Assembly (NCBI GenBank): GCA_029263295.1
Contig: JAJCXT010000064.1
Span: forward strand, 1 to 38,484
Length of the DNA stretch: 38,484 bases
From: Acidobacteriota bacterium
Lineage (GTDB): Bacteria > Acidobacteriota > UBA890 > WLXD01
Direction of reading: 5' to 3'
The notes below the pieces were generated by a model that saw only the letters and a list, made by a program, of their open reading frames with translations, made no database searches and was not told where the DNA came from. The position numbers and the translations under genes are program-made. Numbering within the stretch: the stretch's first letter is position 1; the number at the start of each line of letters is the position of its first letter. Of the stretch, positions 1 to 8,370 are shown piece after piece.

Positions 1-8
1 GCCCCACG

Positions 9-1688
9 TTGCCGGAGCGCATCGCAAAGCCGCGAGGCCGCATGTCGACGATTCCTCTACCAGACCTTCTGCACGCTCAAAACCGCCCGGTGGCCGACCA
101 GGCCTTCCTCGAGGAACTGCTCGGGATGGCGTTCCTGGGGAGCAACGAGACAGCGAGGATCCATCGGACTCTCGGCGAGATGCCTTTGGGGGACTCCACC
201 TGGGACCCCGCGCTCTACGCCAGTGAGGTCTTCCTGGCGGAGTATGTGCAGGGCTGCTCCAAGATTCATATCGGCGGACGCAGCTACAACGCACACACCG
301 ATTTCATCACCCGCGTCATCGGCCAACCGCCTGGCGATCTCGAGACGATTCGTTTCCGTCAGGAGATCCTCCGCGAGCTCGAGGACGACGCGGAGATCCG
401 CGGCAAGATCGAGGAGCTGTACCAGGAACTCGCGTATCTCCTGGCGCTGATCAAGTCGGCCCATACCCAGCGTACCGCCGACAACACTCCTGATCGGCTG
501 AGGGTTCTCGCCCAGTGCGCCGATGTGATCGAGGCCATGGCGCGAGACTTCGGCGGATGCCGGTCTGGGTTGCATCGGATTCACGAAGCGGGAGTTGCCA
601 TCCAGGGCACGCGTCAGTACCGGATTCTGTCCGACCTCCTCTCGTACGAGGACGAACTCGCTTCGATCCGCGTGTCAATGCGTCTCGGCGCTGATGGACG
701 CATCAAGAACCTCCAGATAGACGAGTTCGAGGAAGACCGGGGCAACCGTTTCTACAAGAAGCCACTGGCCCGCTGGCGCGAGATGGTCAACCTCTTCTGG
801 CGTGGTTACACCCTCAGCCCACGTGAGATCGCCAACCGCGTGATCGTCGATGTATACCTGAAGATCGCCCCCGAGCTAGCACGGATATCGATGCTGGTTG
901 GTCACCTGGACGTTTACCTGACGGCGCGCGCGTTCGCCGACTCGGCGCGTCAGCGTGGCCTCGATGTGGCGCTTGCCGATGTCACCGAGACGGGAGATCT
1001 CCGCTACGATCGCCTCTTCAACCCGCTGCTCCTGGCACAGGACGAGGAGCCGGTGCCGTGCACGCTGCATATCGGCTCCCCAGCATCCATCTGCGTGGTT
1101 ACCGGCCCTAACTCGGGCGGCAAGACGCGGCTCTTGCAGGGCATCGGGTTGGCGCAGGTGCTGGCGCAGAATGGACTCTACGTACCAGCGGCATCTGCGA
1201 CCGTGCCGATGGTTCAGGGGGAATTCGCCTCGCTGGTGCAGAGCGACACCTCCGATCAGGTCGAGGGACGGCTTGGCACGGAGTTGGTGCGCATCCGTAC
1301 TCTGTTCGAGAACATTCGGCCCCGATCGATCGTCCTGCTAGACGAACTCTGCTCCGGGACGAACCCGTCGGAGGCGGCGGAGATCGTGCTGATGGTTCTG
1401 AAGCTCCTCGAGCAGCTATCGCCGCGAGCGTTCATCACCACGCATTTCCTGGATCTGGCGCGACGGCTGGCCGAGGCGGGTGAGCTGGAGGCGATCGAGT
1501 TTCTCCAGGTGCAGATGGACGGCGAGCAGTCCACGTATCAGTTCGCCCAGGGCGTAGCGACGACGTCGATGGCGACCGAGACGGCACGTCGACTGGGAGT
1601 GGACTTCGACCGGCTCAGCGACGAGATTCACGCGCGTCTGGAGCGTGACGGGGTTGATGCGACGCCGGTTGTCGAGGCCTCGGAGTAA
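9..1688 (+). CDS. MutS-family DNA-binding ATPase without mismatch-recognition domain
   Basis: The protein resembles the core and ATPase domains of MutS. The C-terminal third has Walker A GPNSGGKTRLL (about residues 366-376), Walker B SIVLLDELCSGTNPSEA and the switch His in ITTHFLDLARR, all typical of MutS domain V. Residues about 100-340 are helical and fit the lever/core region. At about 550 aa it is much shorter than MutS (about 850 aa): there is no N-terminal mismatch-binding domain and no C-terminal Smr nuclease, so it is neither MutS1 nor a full MutS2. The frame is open to the window edge, so the true start could lie upstream. Within the window TTG at 9 or ATG at 42 are possible, and ATG 42 begins a plausible N-terminus. 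It converges on the PP2C gene. A role in DNA structure or recombination is inference from the family. Confidence 0.85.
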   Translation: MPERIAKPRGRMSTIPLPDLLHAQNRPVADQAFLEELLGMAFLGSNETARIHRTLGEMPLGDSTWDPALYASEVFLAEYVQGCSKIHIGGRSYNAHTDFITRVIGQPPGDLETIRFRQEILRELEDDAEIRGKIEELYQELAYLLALIKSAHTQRTADNTPDRLRVLAQCADVIEAMARDFGGCRSGLHRIHEAGVAIQGTRQYRILSDLLSYEDELASIRVSMRLGADGRIKNLQIDEFEEDRGNRFYKKPLARWREMVNLFWRGYTLSPREIANRVIVDVYLKIAPELARISMLVGHLDVYLTARAFADSARQRGLDVALADVTETGDLRYDRLFNPLLLAQDEEPVPCTLHIGSPASICVVTGPNSGGKTRLLQGIGLAQVLAQNGLYVPAASATVPMVQGEFASLVQSDTSDQVEGRLGTELVRIRTLFENIRPRSIVLLDELCSGTNPSEAAEIVLMVLKLLEQLSPRAFITTHFLDLARRLAEAGELEAIEFLQVQMDGEQSTYQFAQGVATTSMATETARRLGVDFDRLSDEIHARLERDGVDATPVVEASE

Positions 1689-1702
1689 CCCTGGGCTCAG
1701 GG
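1689..1702. terminator. Small hairpin between convergent genes
   Basis: CCCTG / GGCT / CAGGG forms a 5-bp stem with a 4-base loop immediately after the MutS-family stop codon and just before the PP2C stop on the other strand. There is no clear T-run. The position between two convergent genes suits a weak bidirectional terminator, but the stem is short. Confidence 0.3.
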
Positions 1703-1704
1703 AG

Positions 1705-2445
1705 TCAGTCGCAGCGCACGATGACGACGCTGACGTTGTCGCTGCCGTCCTCTGTGACTGCGATGTCCACCATGCTCTCGGCGGCCTGCTGGCACGAACT
1801 CGAAGTGTTGACGACCTCTCCGACTCGCGCCTGATCGAACGCTTGGGTCATGCCATCGGTGCCGAGCACCCACACGTCGTCGTTCTGCGTGTGACCGGTC
1901 AGGACGTCAACCTCAACCTCAGGCAGGTTCCCTACGCTGCGCGTGAGAACGTTTCGCATGGGATGCCGCTCGGCTTGCTCGGGGGTAATGAGCCCGGCGC
2001 GCATCTGTTCCCAGACGACCGAATGGTCCTCCGTGATCTGCAGGCCCACCTTGTCGCGGACGAGCCATGCGCGCGAATCACCAACGTGCCCGATCCAGTA
2101 GGTATTACCAGTGATGTAGAGCGCGGTGAGGGTCGTGCCCATGCCTCGTCGCTCCGGCTTCTCGACGGACTCCTGGAAGATGGTGGCGTTGGCGGCGATC
2201 AGTGCGTCGCGCAGCACTTCACCGTCGATCTCGCCCTCGTGCGCGAGAAACCTCGCCTGGAGGACCTCTACAGCCAGGGCGCTCGCTCGCTCACCGGCGA
2301 GGTGGCCGCCCATGCCGTCGGCGACGGCGAATAGACCGCGTTCCCTGACTACCTTGAGGGAGTCTTCGTTGTGCTCGCGCACTCGCCCGACGGCGGTGTG
2401 GTACCCGACGTCGGAGACGGACGAGGTTTCGGCTGTGGAGCTCAT
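1705..2445 (-). CDS. PP2C-family serine/threonine protein phosphatase
   Basis: A complete bacterial PP2C (PPM/Stp type) of 246 aa that hydrolyses phospho-Ser/Thr on proteins with two metal ions. Visible motifs in order: RVREHNEDS near the N-terminus, VADGMGGH (metal Asp), GMGTTLTAL, GHVGDSRAWL, TEDHS, LGTDGM and DGSDNVSVV (last metal Asp). All expected metal ligands are present, so it should be active. The ATG at 2445 is chosen because the family starts there; the frame is open about 100 bases further upstream, but that extension looks non-coding. It is soluble, with no signal or membrane segment. It is divergent from the kinase-like gene across a 203-bp shared promoter region, the usual arrangement for a kinase/phosphatase pair. 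Confidence 0.93.
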   Translation of the reverse strand: MSSTAETSSVSDVGYHTAVGRVREHNEDSLKVVRERGLFAVADGMGGHLAGERASALAVEVLQARFLAHEGEIDGEVLRDALIAANATIFQESVEKPERRGMGTTLTALYITGNTYWIGHVGDSRAWLVRDKVGLQITEDHSVVWEQMRAGLITPEQAERHPMRNVLTRSVGNLPEVEVDVLTGHTQNDDVWVLGTDGMTQAFDQARVGEVVNTSSSCQQAAESMVDIAVTEDGSDNVSVVIVRCD

Positions 2446-2648
2446 GGCAATCGGTCTGTTGAAGAGGGACGCCGGCGATTGTACCGGATGCCGCCCGGGG
2501 GCGGGCGCGGTGCTCGGGACTAGCCTGGCTGCTGGTTGCCGCTCTTGCACCAGGCCGTGTGCGGACAGGCGGGTTCATCCCTTGTCAGTTCTGGGGATAG
2601 GGGGCAGCCTGTTGGTTCGCGAAGTGAATCTCCTCCTGAACCGAAGTC

Positions 2649-4319
2649 ATGAATCAGCCGTTGACCATAGGGCCTTATGAGGCCGGTGAGTTCGTCGCTC
2701 GCGATGCGCACGCAAGTGTGTGCCGCGTTGTCGATCCCAAAGACGGCCGCACTCTGACGGCGAAGTTGTGCGCGCCTACCGGTGGGCCGGATGCGCGGTT
2801 GTTGTCGCAGTGGCACGAGGAGTTCGCGGACGAGGCACGGCGACTGCGGCTCCACGGCAGCGATCTGGTGCCGATCGAGGCTACCGGCCGCGCCGGCGAC
2901 CTGGCATGGGTGGTGATGGACATTCCGCCCGGCGAATTCCTGGCGGCAGTTCTCGGCGATCAACCGCTCTCCACCGACCGGGCACGCGCGATCCTCGGCG
3001 GCATGGCAGCGGCGCTCGATCGCCTGCACGGCGCAGGACTCGTTCATCGGAGCCTGAAGCCCTCTAACGTCATCATCGCGAACGACGGCGCGGTTCTCTT
3101 CCTGGATACCCTTCTGCTGGGCCGGTTCGCGGAAGCCGTGGTAGCTGGAGCGCTGTCACTGGATCGAGTGACCTGTACCGCGCCCGAGGTAGTGCTTGGC
3201 TACCGGCAGCAGGCCGCATCGAACCGGTACTCGCTAGCCGTGTTGGCCTACAGGGCGCTCACAGGGGTTTGGCCATACGCGGCGGGTAACGCAATCGACT
3301 ACGCCTACGCCTGCGTCTACCAGGAAGTGGCCGCCCCAAGCTCGTGTCGGGCCGGCCTTTCGCCGCAGGTCGATGCGATCCTCGCGCGTGGCTTGGCCAA
3401 GGAGCCCGAGGATCGCTATCCGACGTGCGGCGAGTTTGTCCGAGAACTGGACGAGGCGCTGCGGCAATGCGAACAGGTGATTGAAGCGGTCGCGGCCGAC
3501 CCGGCGGCGGAGGGTCCGGTGCCGGAGTGGTTCGAGCCGGCGACGACAGTCCTCGAACTCGTGCCAGAACCATTGCCTGAACGGCTGGCCCCGCTTCGCG
3601 CCGTGAGCGAGCCCGCGCCCCGGCCCGAATTCGCGTCGGCACAGCACAACCGTATCGTGGCCTGGCCCCGCGCTGCACAGGGCGAGGCGGAAGATGTTGA
3701 GGTCGAACATCTCGAGATCGAACCACTCGCGGTTGAAGAGACAGACGTGGTCGGGATGGAGGTAGAGAGGCCGCCCGACGAGGCGGTGGCGCCTGCCATG
3801 GATCTCGGTGACGTCGGATCGGATGCTGACGAGCGACTGGGACCACTGCAAGTGGTCATGCCCGAAGCGTCGGAAACCGGTGAATTCGAGGCCGTTGCTG
3901 TGAAGCGCCGACCGCGCTCAACCGTGCGAGGGCGGCTGCGAGCACTGAGCGCGAGGGGCCGCGACCTGGTCGCGAAGCTGACGACCCGCGTTGGAAGCCG
4001 TCGCATTCCCGATCATCTGATGCGCGAGGCCTACCTGGCCGACTGGCGCGGGGATGCAGCGCGCTCGATGAGTGGAACGCAGGAGTGGACAGATCCCATC
4101 ACGCCGGAGTGGACCCTTGCCGTGCAGCCGAGCGCCCCCGGCTGGCTTCGTATCGACGGCCGCTATGCCGGCCCGGCACCGGCGGAGATCGCGATCTTGG
4201 GCAGATCCGGCAAGCGGGTGTTGGTCGAGTTGATGCGCGACGGCGTGGCGGTCGCTACCACCGAGCTGAAGCTGCATCCTCTGATGGCCAAGACTTGGGA
4301 GCCCCAGGAGTCCTCGTAG
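2649..4319 (+). CDS. Hanks-type kinase-fold protein, probable pseudokinase, with C-terminal PEGA domain
   Basis: Residues 1-275 follow the Hanks kinase fold, but several catalytic residues are changed. Kept: Lys39 (LTAKLC), the helix-C Glu62, Asn140 of the catalytic loop, Asp153 in the DFG position and APE at 178-180. Lost: the glycine-rich loop, the HRD aspartate (HRSLKPSN, Ser135), the Phe-Gly of DFG (LDTLLLG) and the helix-F aspartate (SNRYSLAVL, Asn192). A kinase without the HRD base is normally catalytically weak or dead. Residues about 280-420 are an acidic linker, followed by a basic stretch (about 425-455). Residues about 485-545 form a PEGA-like beta domain. No membrane segment is seen, unlike PASTA kinases. 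It is divergent from an intact PP2C. A scaffold or sensor role is inference. Confidence 0.85.
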   Translation: MNQPLTIGPYEAGEFVARDAHASVCRVVDPKDGRTLTAKLCAPTGGPDARLLSQWHEEFADEARRLRLHGSDLVPIEATGRAGDLAWVVMDIPPGEFLAAVLGDQPLSTDRARAILGGMAAALDRLHGAGLVHRSLKPSNVIIANDGAVLFLDTLLLGRFAEAVVAGALSLDRVTCTAPEVVLGYRQQAASNRYSLAVLAYRALTGVWPYAAGNAIDYAYACVYQEVAAPSSCRAGLSPQVDAILARGLAKEPEDRYPTCGEFVRELDEALRQCEQVIEAVAADPAAEGPVPEWFEPATTVLELVPEPLPERLAPLRAVSEPAPRPEFASAQHNRIVAWPRAAQGEAEDVEVEHLEIEPLAVEETDVVGMEVERPPDEAVAPAMDLGDVGSDADERLGPLQVVMPEASETGEFEAVAVKRRPRSTVRGRLRALSARGRDLVAKLTTRVGSRRIPDHLMREAYLADWRGDAARSMSGTQEWTDPITPEWTLAVQPSAPGWLRIDGRYAGPAPAEIAILGRSGKRVLVELMRDGVAVATTELKLHPLMAKTWEPQESS

Positions 4320-4415
4320 GCCACGACAAGGCGTCGTGTATAGGCAGGTCCAGGTCGCCTCGACGGTATCGTGCGGCTATTCTTCCACAACGCTGGTCCC
4401 CGCTGCGGAGGAATG

Positions 4416-4826
4416 ATGACAGCCGGATATTCGGGAACGCCTCTCGTACGCAAGCTGGGGCTCAAGGCGGGAATGCGGACGATCTTCGTGGATGCTCCCG
4501 GCCACTATGCGGACTTGCTCGGTGAGCTTCCGGAGCCGCTTCGTATCCTGAGGCGACCCGGACGGAGTATGGACTTCGTGCATTTCTTCACCAGCCGTCG
4601 GAGCCGATTGGAGGCACGATTGCCTGGGCTCAAGGCCGCACTCGCGCCGGCAGGGATGCTGTGGCTCTCGTGGCCGAAGAAGACGTCGAGTCTGCCGACT
4701 GAGGTGGCGGAGGCGGATATCCGCGCCGCGGGGCTCGCCGCCGGGCTCGTGGACGTGAAGATCTGTGCCGTCGATGAGGATTGGTCAGGGCTCAAGTTCG
4801 TGTATCGCACGGAGGACCGGTGGTGA
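4416..4826 (+). CDS. DUF3052 family protein
   Basis: A small cytosolic protein of about 136 aa. The opening GYSGTPLVRKLGLKAGM and the later LWLSWPKKTS match the DUF3052 family, whose function is not established. The fold looks Rossmann-like: an alternating beta/alpha pattern with no catalytic motif I can name. Start choice: GGAGG at 4407-4411 precedes tandem ATG codons at 4413 and 4416, and 4416 has the better spacing (4 bases). The frame is open upstream to 4371, but that stretch lies before the ribosome binding site. The stop overlaps the next gene's GTG (GTGA, 4823-4826), so the two are probably translationally coupled. Confidence 0.8.
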   Translation: MTAGYSGTPLVRKLGLKAGMRTIFVDAPGHYADLLGELPEPLRILRRPGRSMDFVHFFTSRRSRLEARLPGLKAALAPAGMLWLSWPKKTSSLPTEVAEADIRAAGLAAGLVDVKICAVDEDWSGLKFVYRTEDRW

Positions 4827-6355
4827 GTCGCGTGTTCTCGCCGATGGTGCGGGTGCTCCTCGGTTTCGTGCTCCTCGTCCTGTACCTGGTTCCACTGGGG
4901 CAGGCGGGCACGGGGATCATCGACCGGCAGGTGTCGCGGGCGGGGCACCCGATGACTTTGCTGATGCCGGATTCGAGGTGGCAGGCGGAACGCCATGCCG
5001 ACGAGCACACCGACGAGGCCAGCGACGCGCTGCTCACGCACCCGGGCGACCCGATGCCGGCGATCATCCTGGTGCACGGATTCGCGGGGTCGCGACAGAT
5101 GGTGGCTGCCTACGGTTACACCCTGGCCCACGCTGGCTACGCGGTGGTAATGCTCGACCTGCCGGGGCACGGCCGTAATCGTGCCCCCTACGCACGCGAT
5201 GCGAATGTCGCGGCCATCGGAGAAGCATTCGAACTGCTACAGGGCGAGCCTGAGGTCGACATCTCGCGTGTCGGCCTGCTCGGGCACTCGATGGGAGCGG
5301 AGGCCGTCCTACGGGCGGGGCTGGGGTCGCCAGAGCGCTACCGAGCGACCGTTGCGGTGTCGCCGGTGTACACGGCGGTATCTGCGGCGACGCCGCGGAA
5401 TCTCCAGCTGCAGGCAGGTTCATGGGAGCCCCGATACCTGGACGCGGCGCAGCGGGTTCTTGCCGACGCTGGAGGGCCGAGCACTGACTTCGCCAACGGC
5501 CGTGCGCGTGCCCTGGTCACGGTGCCGCGCGCGGAGCACATCGGCATCCTGTTCCGCAATAGCAGCCATCGGGCGGCGCGTGACTGGTTCGATCAGGCGT
5601 TCGAGTACCAGTCGGCGGGTAGCAATGACCACCATGACTGGAGACTGCTCGGCTGGTTGCTGCATGTGGTCGGCTGGCTGCTGGTGGCGTCGGCGATAGC
5701 CCCCGCGTATCGGCGTGAGCCCGCCATGGAACGCGACGTCATCCGTCGGCCGATGAATTGGATCGGAGTGTTGGCCTCTCCGTTCGTCGCCACTGGATCC
5801 GTACTGGCGCTGGCGCAGTTCGTCGCGGTTGGCAGTCTTGGTGGCGTGGTCGTCGGGGGAGCGCTCGCCTTCTGGTTCCTGGTGGCCGGGACGGTGTTCC
5901 TGCTCGTGGCGTACCGACACCGCCAGCCCACGGGGGGCGATTTCGTGCGCGGCATCGGACTGTTCCTGTTCCTCGGGATCGCACTCGGCATCGCGGGTCA
6001 CCTGGCGTGGGCCAACTGGGCCCTCATCCCATCGCGCCTTGTGCGGTGGCCGCTCTTCGCGCTCGCGTGCACCCCGTGGTTCGTCGCGACGGAGCTCGGC
6101 CAGGGCGACCCAAGGGGAACTTCACGCTGGGTGTGGTGGGGCGCGCAGGTCGTTTCTGTAGTGGGGGCGATGCTGCTCCTGTCGCGTCTCGTGCCTGGTA
6201 TGGGTGTCGTCGCGCTGATCCTGCCACTGTTGCCGGCCTACTTCGCGGTGTTCGTGTATCTCGGAGGAAAGGTCAGACGCCCGTGGACCTACGGGATCGG
6301 CTGCGGCCTCTTCTTCGGGTGGGTTCTCGTGGTCGCGTTTCCGGTTCTGGGCTAA
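4823..6355 (+). CDS. Alpha/beta hydrolase fused to a polytopic membrane domain
   Basis: The N-terminus (about residues 8-30) is a hydrophobic signal anchor. Residues about 70-260 are an alpha/beta hydrolase: oxyanion HGFAGSR, nucleophile elbow GHSMGAE (Ser156) and a candidate catalytic His239 in PRAEHIGI. The C-terminal half (about 280-510) is almost wholly hydrophobic, with roughly eight membrane helices. The hydrolase domain probably sits outside the inner membrane. The substrate cannot be read from the sequence; an ester, lipid or peptide hydrolase is possible. GTG 4823 is preferred because it overlaps the DUF3052 stop in a GTGA arrangement; an alternative ATG lies at 4844. The next gene follows after 12 bases. 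Confidence 0.82.
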   Translation: MSRVFSPMVRVLLGFVLLVLYLVPLGQAGTGIIDRQVSRAGHPMTLLMPDSRWQAERHADEHTDEASDALLTHPGDPMPAIILVHGFAGSRQMVAAYGYTLAHAGYAVVMLDLPGHGRNRAPYARDANVAAIGEAFELLQGEPEVDISRVGLLGHSMGAEAVLRAGLGSPERYRATVAVSPVYTAVSAATPRNLQLQAGSWEPRYLDAAQRVLADAGGPSTDFANGRARALVTVPRAEHIGILFRNSSHRAARDWFDQAFEYQSAGSNDHHDWRLLGWLLHVVGWLLVASAIAPAYRREPAMERDVIRRPMNWIGVLASPFVATGSVLALAQFVAVGSLGGVVVGGALAFWFLVAGTVFLLVAYRHRQPTGGDFVRGIGLFLFLGIALGIAGHLAWANWALIPSRLVRWPLFALACTPWFVATELGQGDPRGTSRWVWWGAQVVSVVGAMLLLSRLVPGMGVVALILPLLPAYFAVFVYLGGKVRRPWTYGIGCGLFFGWVLVVAFPVLG

Positions 6356-6367
6356 GGAGTCGTGGCC

Positions 6368-7567
6368 ATGCGGACAGCCACAGGGCTCGGTACCGGACTA
6401 CTCCTGGCCACGGTCGTGACGTCCGTGGCGTGCGGTGGCCACAGCTTGTATGTGCGACCCGGCGTTGATCCGCGCTGCGCTACGTGCGCGGCCAGTCCGG
6501 CACAACTGGATACACGTGTGTTGTTGATTGGGGACGCTGGAGAACTCGACCCCGGTAACCCGGCGCTGGATCTGCTGGGCGATCTTGCCGCAGGCGCGCC
6601 GAGTCGTAGCGTCGCGGTTTTTCTCGGCGACAACGTCTACCCACGCGGTCTCCCCGGCGCTGGAGAAGAGGCGCCTGATGAACGGGTCACGGCGGAGCAG
6701 ATTCTGCAGCTACAGGTCGCGGCGGCGGGCCGCGCGGGTATCCCGGCCGTGTTCGTGGCCGGCAATCACGACTGGGACAAGTCGGGCCCCCGTGGCCTGG
6801 AACGGATGCAGGCTCAAGAGGCTTTCCTGGCCGAGGCCACTGCCGCCGAGGCCGTGCTGCATCCGTCTGCGGGATGTCCCGGACCGGTGGTTCTGGATCT
6901 CGGCGAACGGGTAAGGCTCATCGCGGTCGACTCGGAGTGGCTTCTCCGCGAGGACCACCCCAAGCTCACCGACTGCACGTGGGGCGCCCCGGGGGAGCAG
7001 AATCCTCTGCCGAGCAGCGACGCCGAAGGTTTCTACGCGGCGCTGGCCGAGGCGGTCCAGGGCGCGGGCGGCCGCCGCGTACTCCTGGCGACCCACCACC
7101 CGCTGAAGACCCGTGGCTCACACGGGGGGTACTTCACCGCCAAGGAGTTCATCTTCCCGCTGACGCTCTTCAAGAGCTGGCTCTACCTGCCAATTCCGTT
7201 CGTGTATCCGCCGCTGCGCTACTGGGTAGTGCGATCCGATCAGGATCTGTACGGGTCGCGTAATCGCGAGATGGTAAGCCGGATCGAGGAGATCCTCGCC
7301 GCGGCGCCCGCGGCCGCGATCGCCGCGGCCGGACATGAGCACACGCTGCAGGTGTTCGATGACCCTGAGTTGCCGATCTGGTATCTGGTGAGCGGCTCGG
7401 CGGCGAAACTCGAACCGACCGGGAAGAGCGACGACACGATCTTCAAGCATGCCGCACCCGGCATTATGGCCGTCGACTTCTTCGCTGACGGCAGGGTGTC
7501 CGTGCGTGTCGTCGAGGTGAGCGCGACGGGCTCGAAGCAGGTCTTCGCACTCTGGCTGGACGAGTAG
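6368..7567 (+). CDS. Exported metallophosphoesterase (calcineurin-like), possible lipoprotein
   Basis: The calcineurin-like phosphoesterase motifs are all visible: IGDAGE, LGDNVYP, AGNHDW, THHPLKTRG and AAGHEHTLQ, giving the Asp/His/Asn ligands of a dinuclear metal site. The fold class resembles purple-acid-type or DNase-II-like phosphatases, and the natural substrate is unknown. The N-terminus has a hydrophobic stretch ending in SVAC (Cys22), so it may be a lipoprotein, although Ser at -3 is not the ideal lipobox. AAGGAG at 6354-6359 lies 8 bases before ATG 6368; GTG at 6362 is too close to it. It is the last gene of the 2649-7567 plus-strand run and converges on the TetR gene. Confidence 0.88.
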   Translation: MRTATGLGTGLLLATVVTSVACGGHSLYVRPGVDPRCATCAASPAQLDTRVLLIGDAGELDPGNPALDLLGDLAAGAPSRSVAVFLGDNVYPRGLPGAGEEAPDERVTAEQILQLQVAAAGRAGIPAVFVAGNHDWDKSGPRGLERMQAQEAFLAEATAAEAVLHPSAGCPGPVVLDLGERVRLIAVDSEWLLREDHPKLTDCTWGAPGEQNPLPSSDAEGFYAALAEAVQGAGGRRVLLATHHPLKTRGSHGGYFTAKEFIFPLTLFKSWLYLPIPFVYPPLRYWVVRSDQDLYGSRNREMVSRIEEILAAAPAAAIAAAGHEHTLQVFDDPELPIWYLVSGSAAKLEPTGKSDDTIFKHAAPGIMAVDFFADGRVSVRVVEVSATGSKQVFALWLDE

Positions 7568-7584
7568 CGACAGGCTGCCTTCGA

Positions 7585-7603
7585 AACGGGCCGCTGGCCC
7601 GTT
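7585..7603. terminator. Bidirectional hairpin between convergent genes
   Basis: AACGGGCC / GCT / GGCCCGTT is a perfect 8-bp stem with a 3-base loop. It lies 17 bases after the metallophosphoesterase stop and overlaps the TetR stop codon on the other strand. There is no long T-run, but the convergent position supports termination in both directions. Confidence 0.5.
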
Positions 7604-8264
7604 ACGCCGGCTCTGGCTTGGCGTCGGTGTTGGGCGCCGCGAGGCCGCGACGCATCGTGCGCTCGAGGTCCCGTACGAAGGCACGGACTTCCGGGACGCT
7701 GGAGGGCAGAGCAGAGCCCGCCAATAGTTCGCGCACCTGCTTGGTCGCGAAGAAGAACACGAGGCTGCCTAGCAGGCTCAGGTGCGTGACGTAGGAATTC
7801 ACGTTGGTGAATGTGCCTTCGCGGACGCCCTGATCGATGATGCCCTGTACCAGCTTGAACAGCTCGAGGAAGCGCGGGAGCAGATCAGCGTCGATGTGCA
7901 GGCCGCCTGATAGCACCTCGCGGATGACCATCACCGGCAGCGCCGGCTGTGTGGCCGCCAGATCGGCAAAGGCGAAGATGAAGTCGCGCAGGCGCTCGTC
8001 CGCGGGCGCGTCGGAATATCGGATCTCATGGAAGCGGTCGTGTGCCTCGTTGAGGGTCGCAGCCAGGATTTCGTTGTACAGGCTCTTCTTGCCACCGAAG
8101 TGGTAGCTGATCATCGCCTTGTTGACCCCTGCCGACTGCGCGATCTGATCCACGCGGGTGCCGTCGAATCCTCGCTCGGCAAAGAGCTCCGTGGCCGCGT
8201 CGATCAGAGCCTCGCGCGTCGCCTCTGAGCTGCGGCGACGTTTTTCCGTTTGCTTTTGCACCAT
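7602..8264 (-). CDS. TetR-family transcriptional regulator
   Basis: A 220-aa regulator with a classic TetR N-terminus: helix 1 TREALIDAATELFAERGFDG, then the helix-turn-helix TRVDQIAQSAGVNKAMISYHFGGKKSLYNEI (about residues 37-67). The C-terminal domain is helical and would bind a small molecule, plausibly an acyl-CoA. ATG 8264 is chosen over the TTG at 8279; no Shine-Dalgarno precedes it, and a TACAAT -10-like box ends only 6 bases upstream, so the mRNA may be leaderless. It is divergent from HMG-CoA lyase, which makes it the likely regulator of the leucine-degradation genes. That assignment is inference. Confidence 0.9.
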   Translation of the reverse strand: MVQKQTEKRRRSSEATREALIDAATELFAERGFDGTRVDQIAQSAGVNKAMISYHFGGKKSLYNEILAATLNEAHDRFHEIRYSDAPADERLRDFIFAFADLAATQPALPVMVIREVLSGGLHIDADLLPRFLELFKLVQGIIDQGVREGTFTNVNSYVTHLSLLGSLVFFFATKQVRELLAGSALPSSVPEVRAFVRDLERTMRRGLAAPNTDAKPEPA

Positions 8265-8270
8265 GAACAA

Positions 8271-8276
8271 ATTGTA
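8271..8276 (-). promoter_or_regulatory. Candidate -10 box for the TetR gene (leaderless)
   Basis: On the minus strand TACAAT (5 of 6 to TATAAT) ends 6 bases before the TetR ATG, which would place the transcript start at or next to the A of the start codon. It overlaps the 8-bp palindrome TTGTACAA (8272-8279), a possible autoregulatory operator half. No convincing -35 is seen. Confidence 0.35.
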
Positions 8277-8294
8277 CAACGTTCGCCAAGATCA

Positions 8295-8323
8295 TTGAGC
8301 TAACTAAACATTTATTTAATAAT
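8295..8323 (+). promoter_or_regulatory. Candidate sigma-70 promoter for HMG-CoA lyase
   Basis: TTGAGC (8295-8300) and AATAAT (8318-8323) are separated by exactly 17 bases, in an AT-rich patch that stands out from the GC-rich surroundings. The predicted start is near 8330, ahead of the ribosome binding site GAGGAG at 8360-8365. Confidence 0.5.
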
Positions 8324-8370
8324 AGCTTCAGAGTTTGGCAAAGATGCTTCGCATCCTACGAGGAGCCGGA

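Noticed and set aside
1645..2334. Plus-strand open frame opposite the PP2C gene
   Set aside because: Antisense shadow of a gene whose PP2C motifs are unambiguous.
4322..4338. CACGAC-AAGGC-GTCGTG hairpin just after the kinase-like gene
   Set aside because: A 6-bp stem without T-run, lying inside a same-direction gene run. It could be an attenuator, but there is too little to call it.
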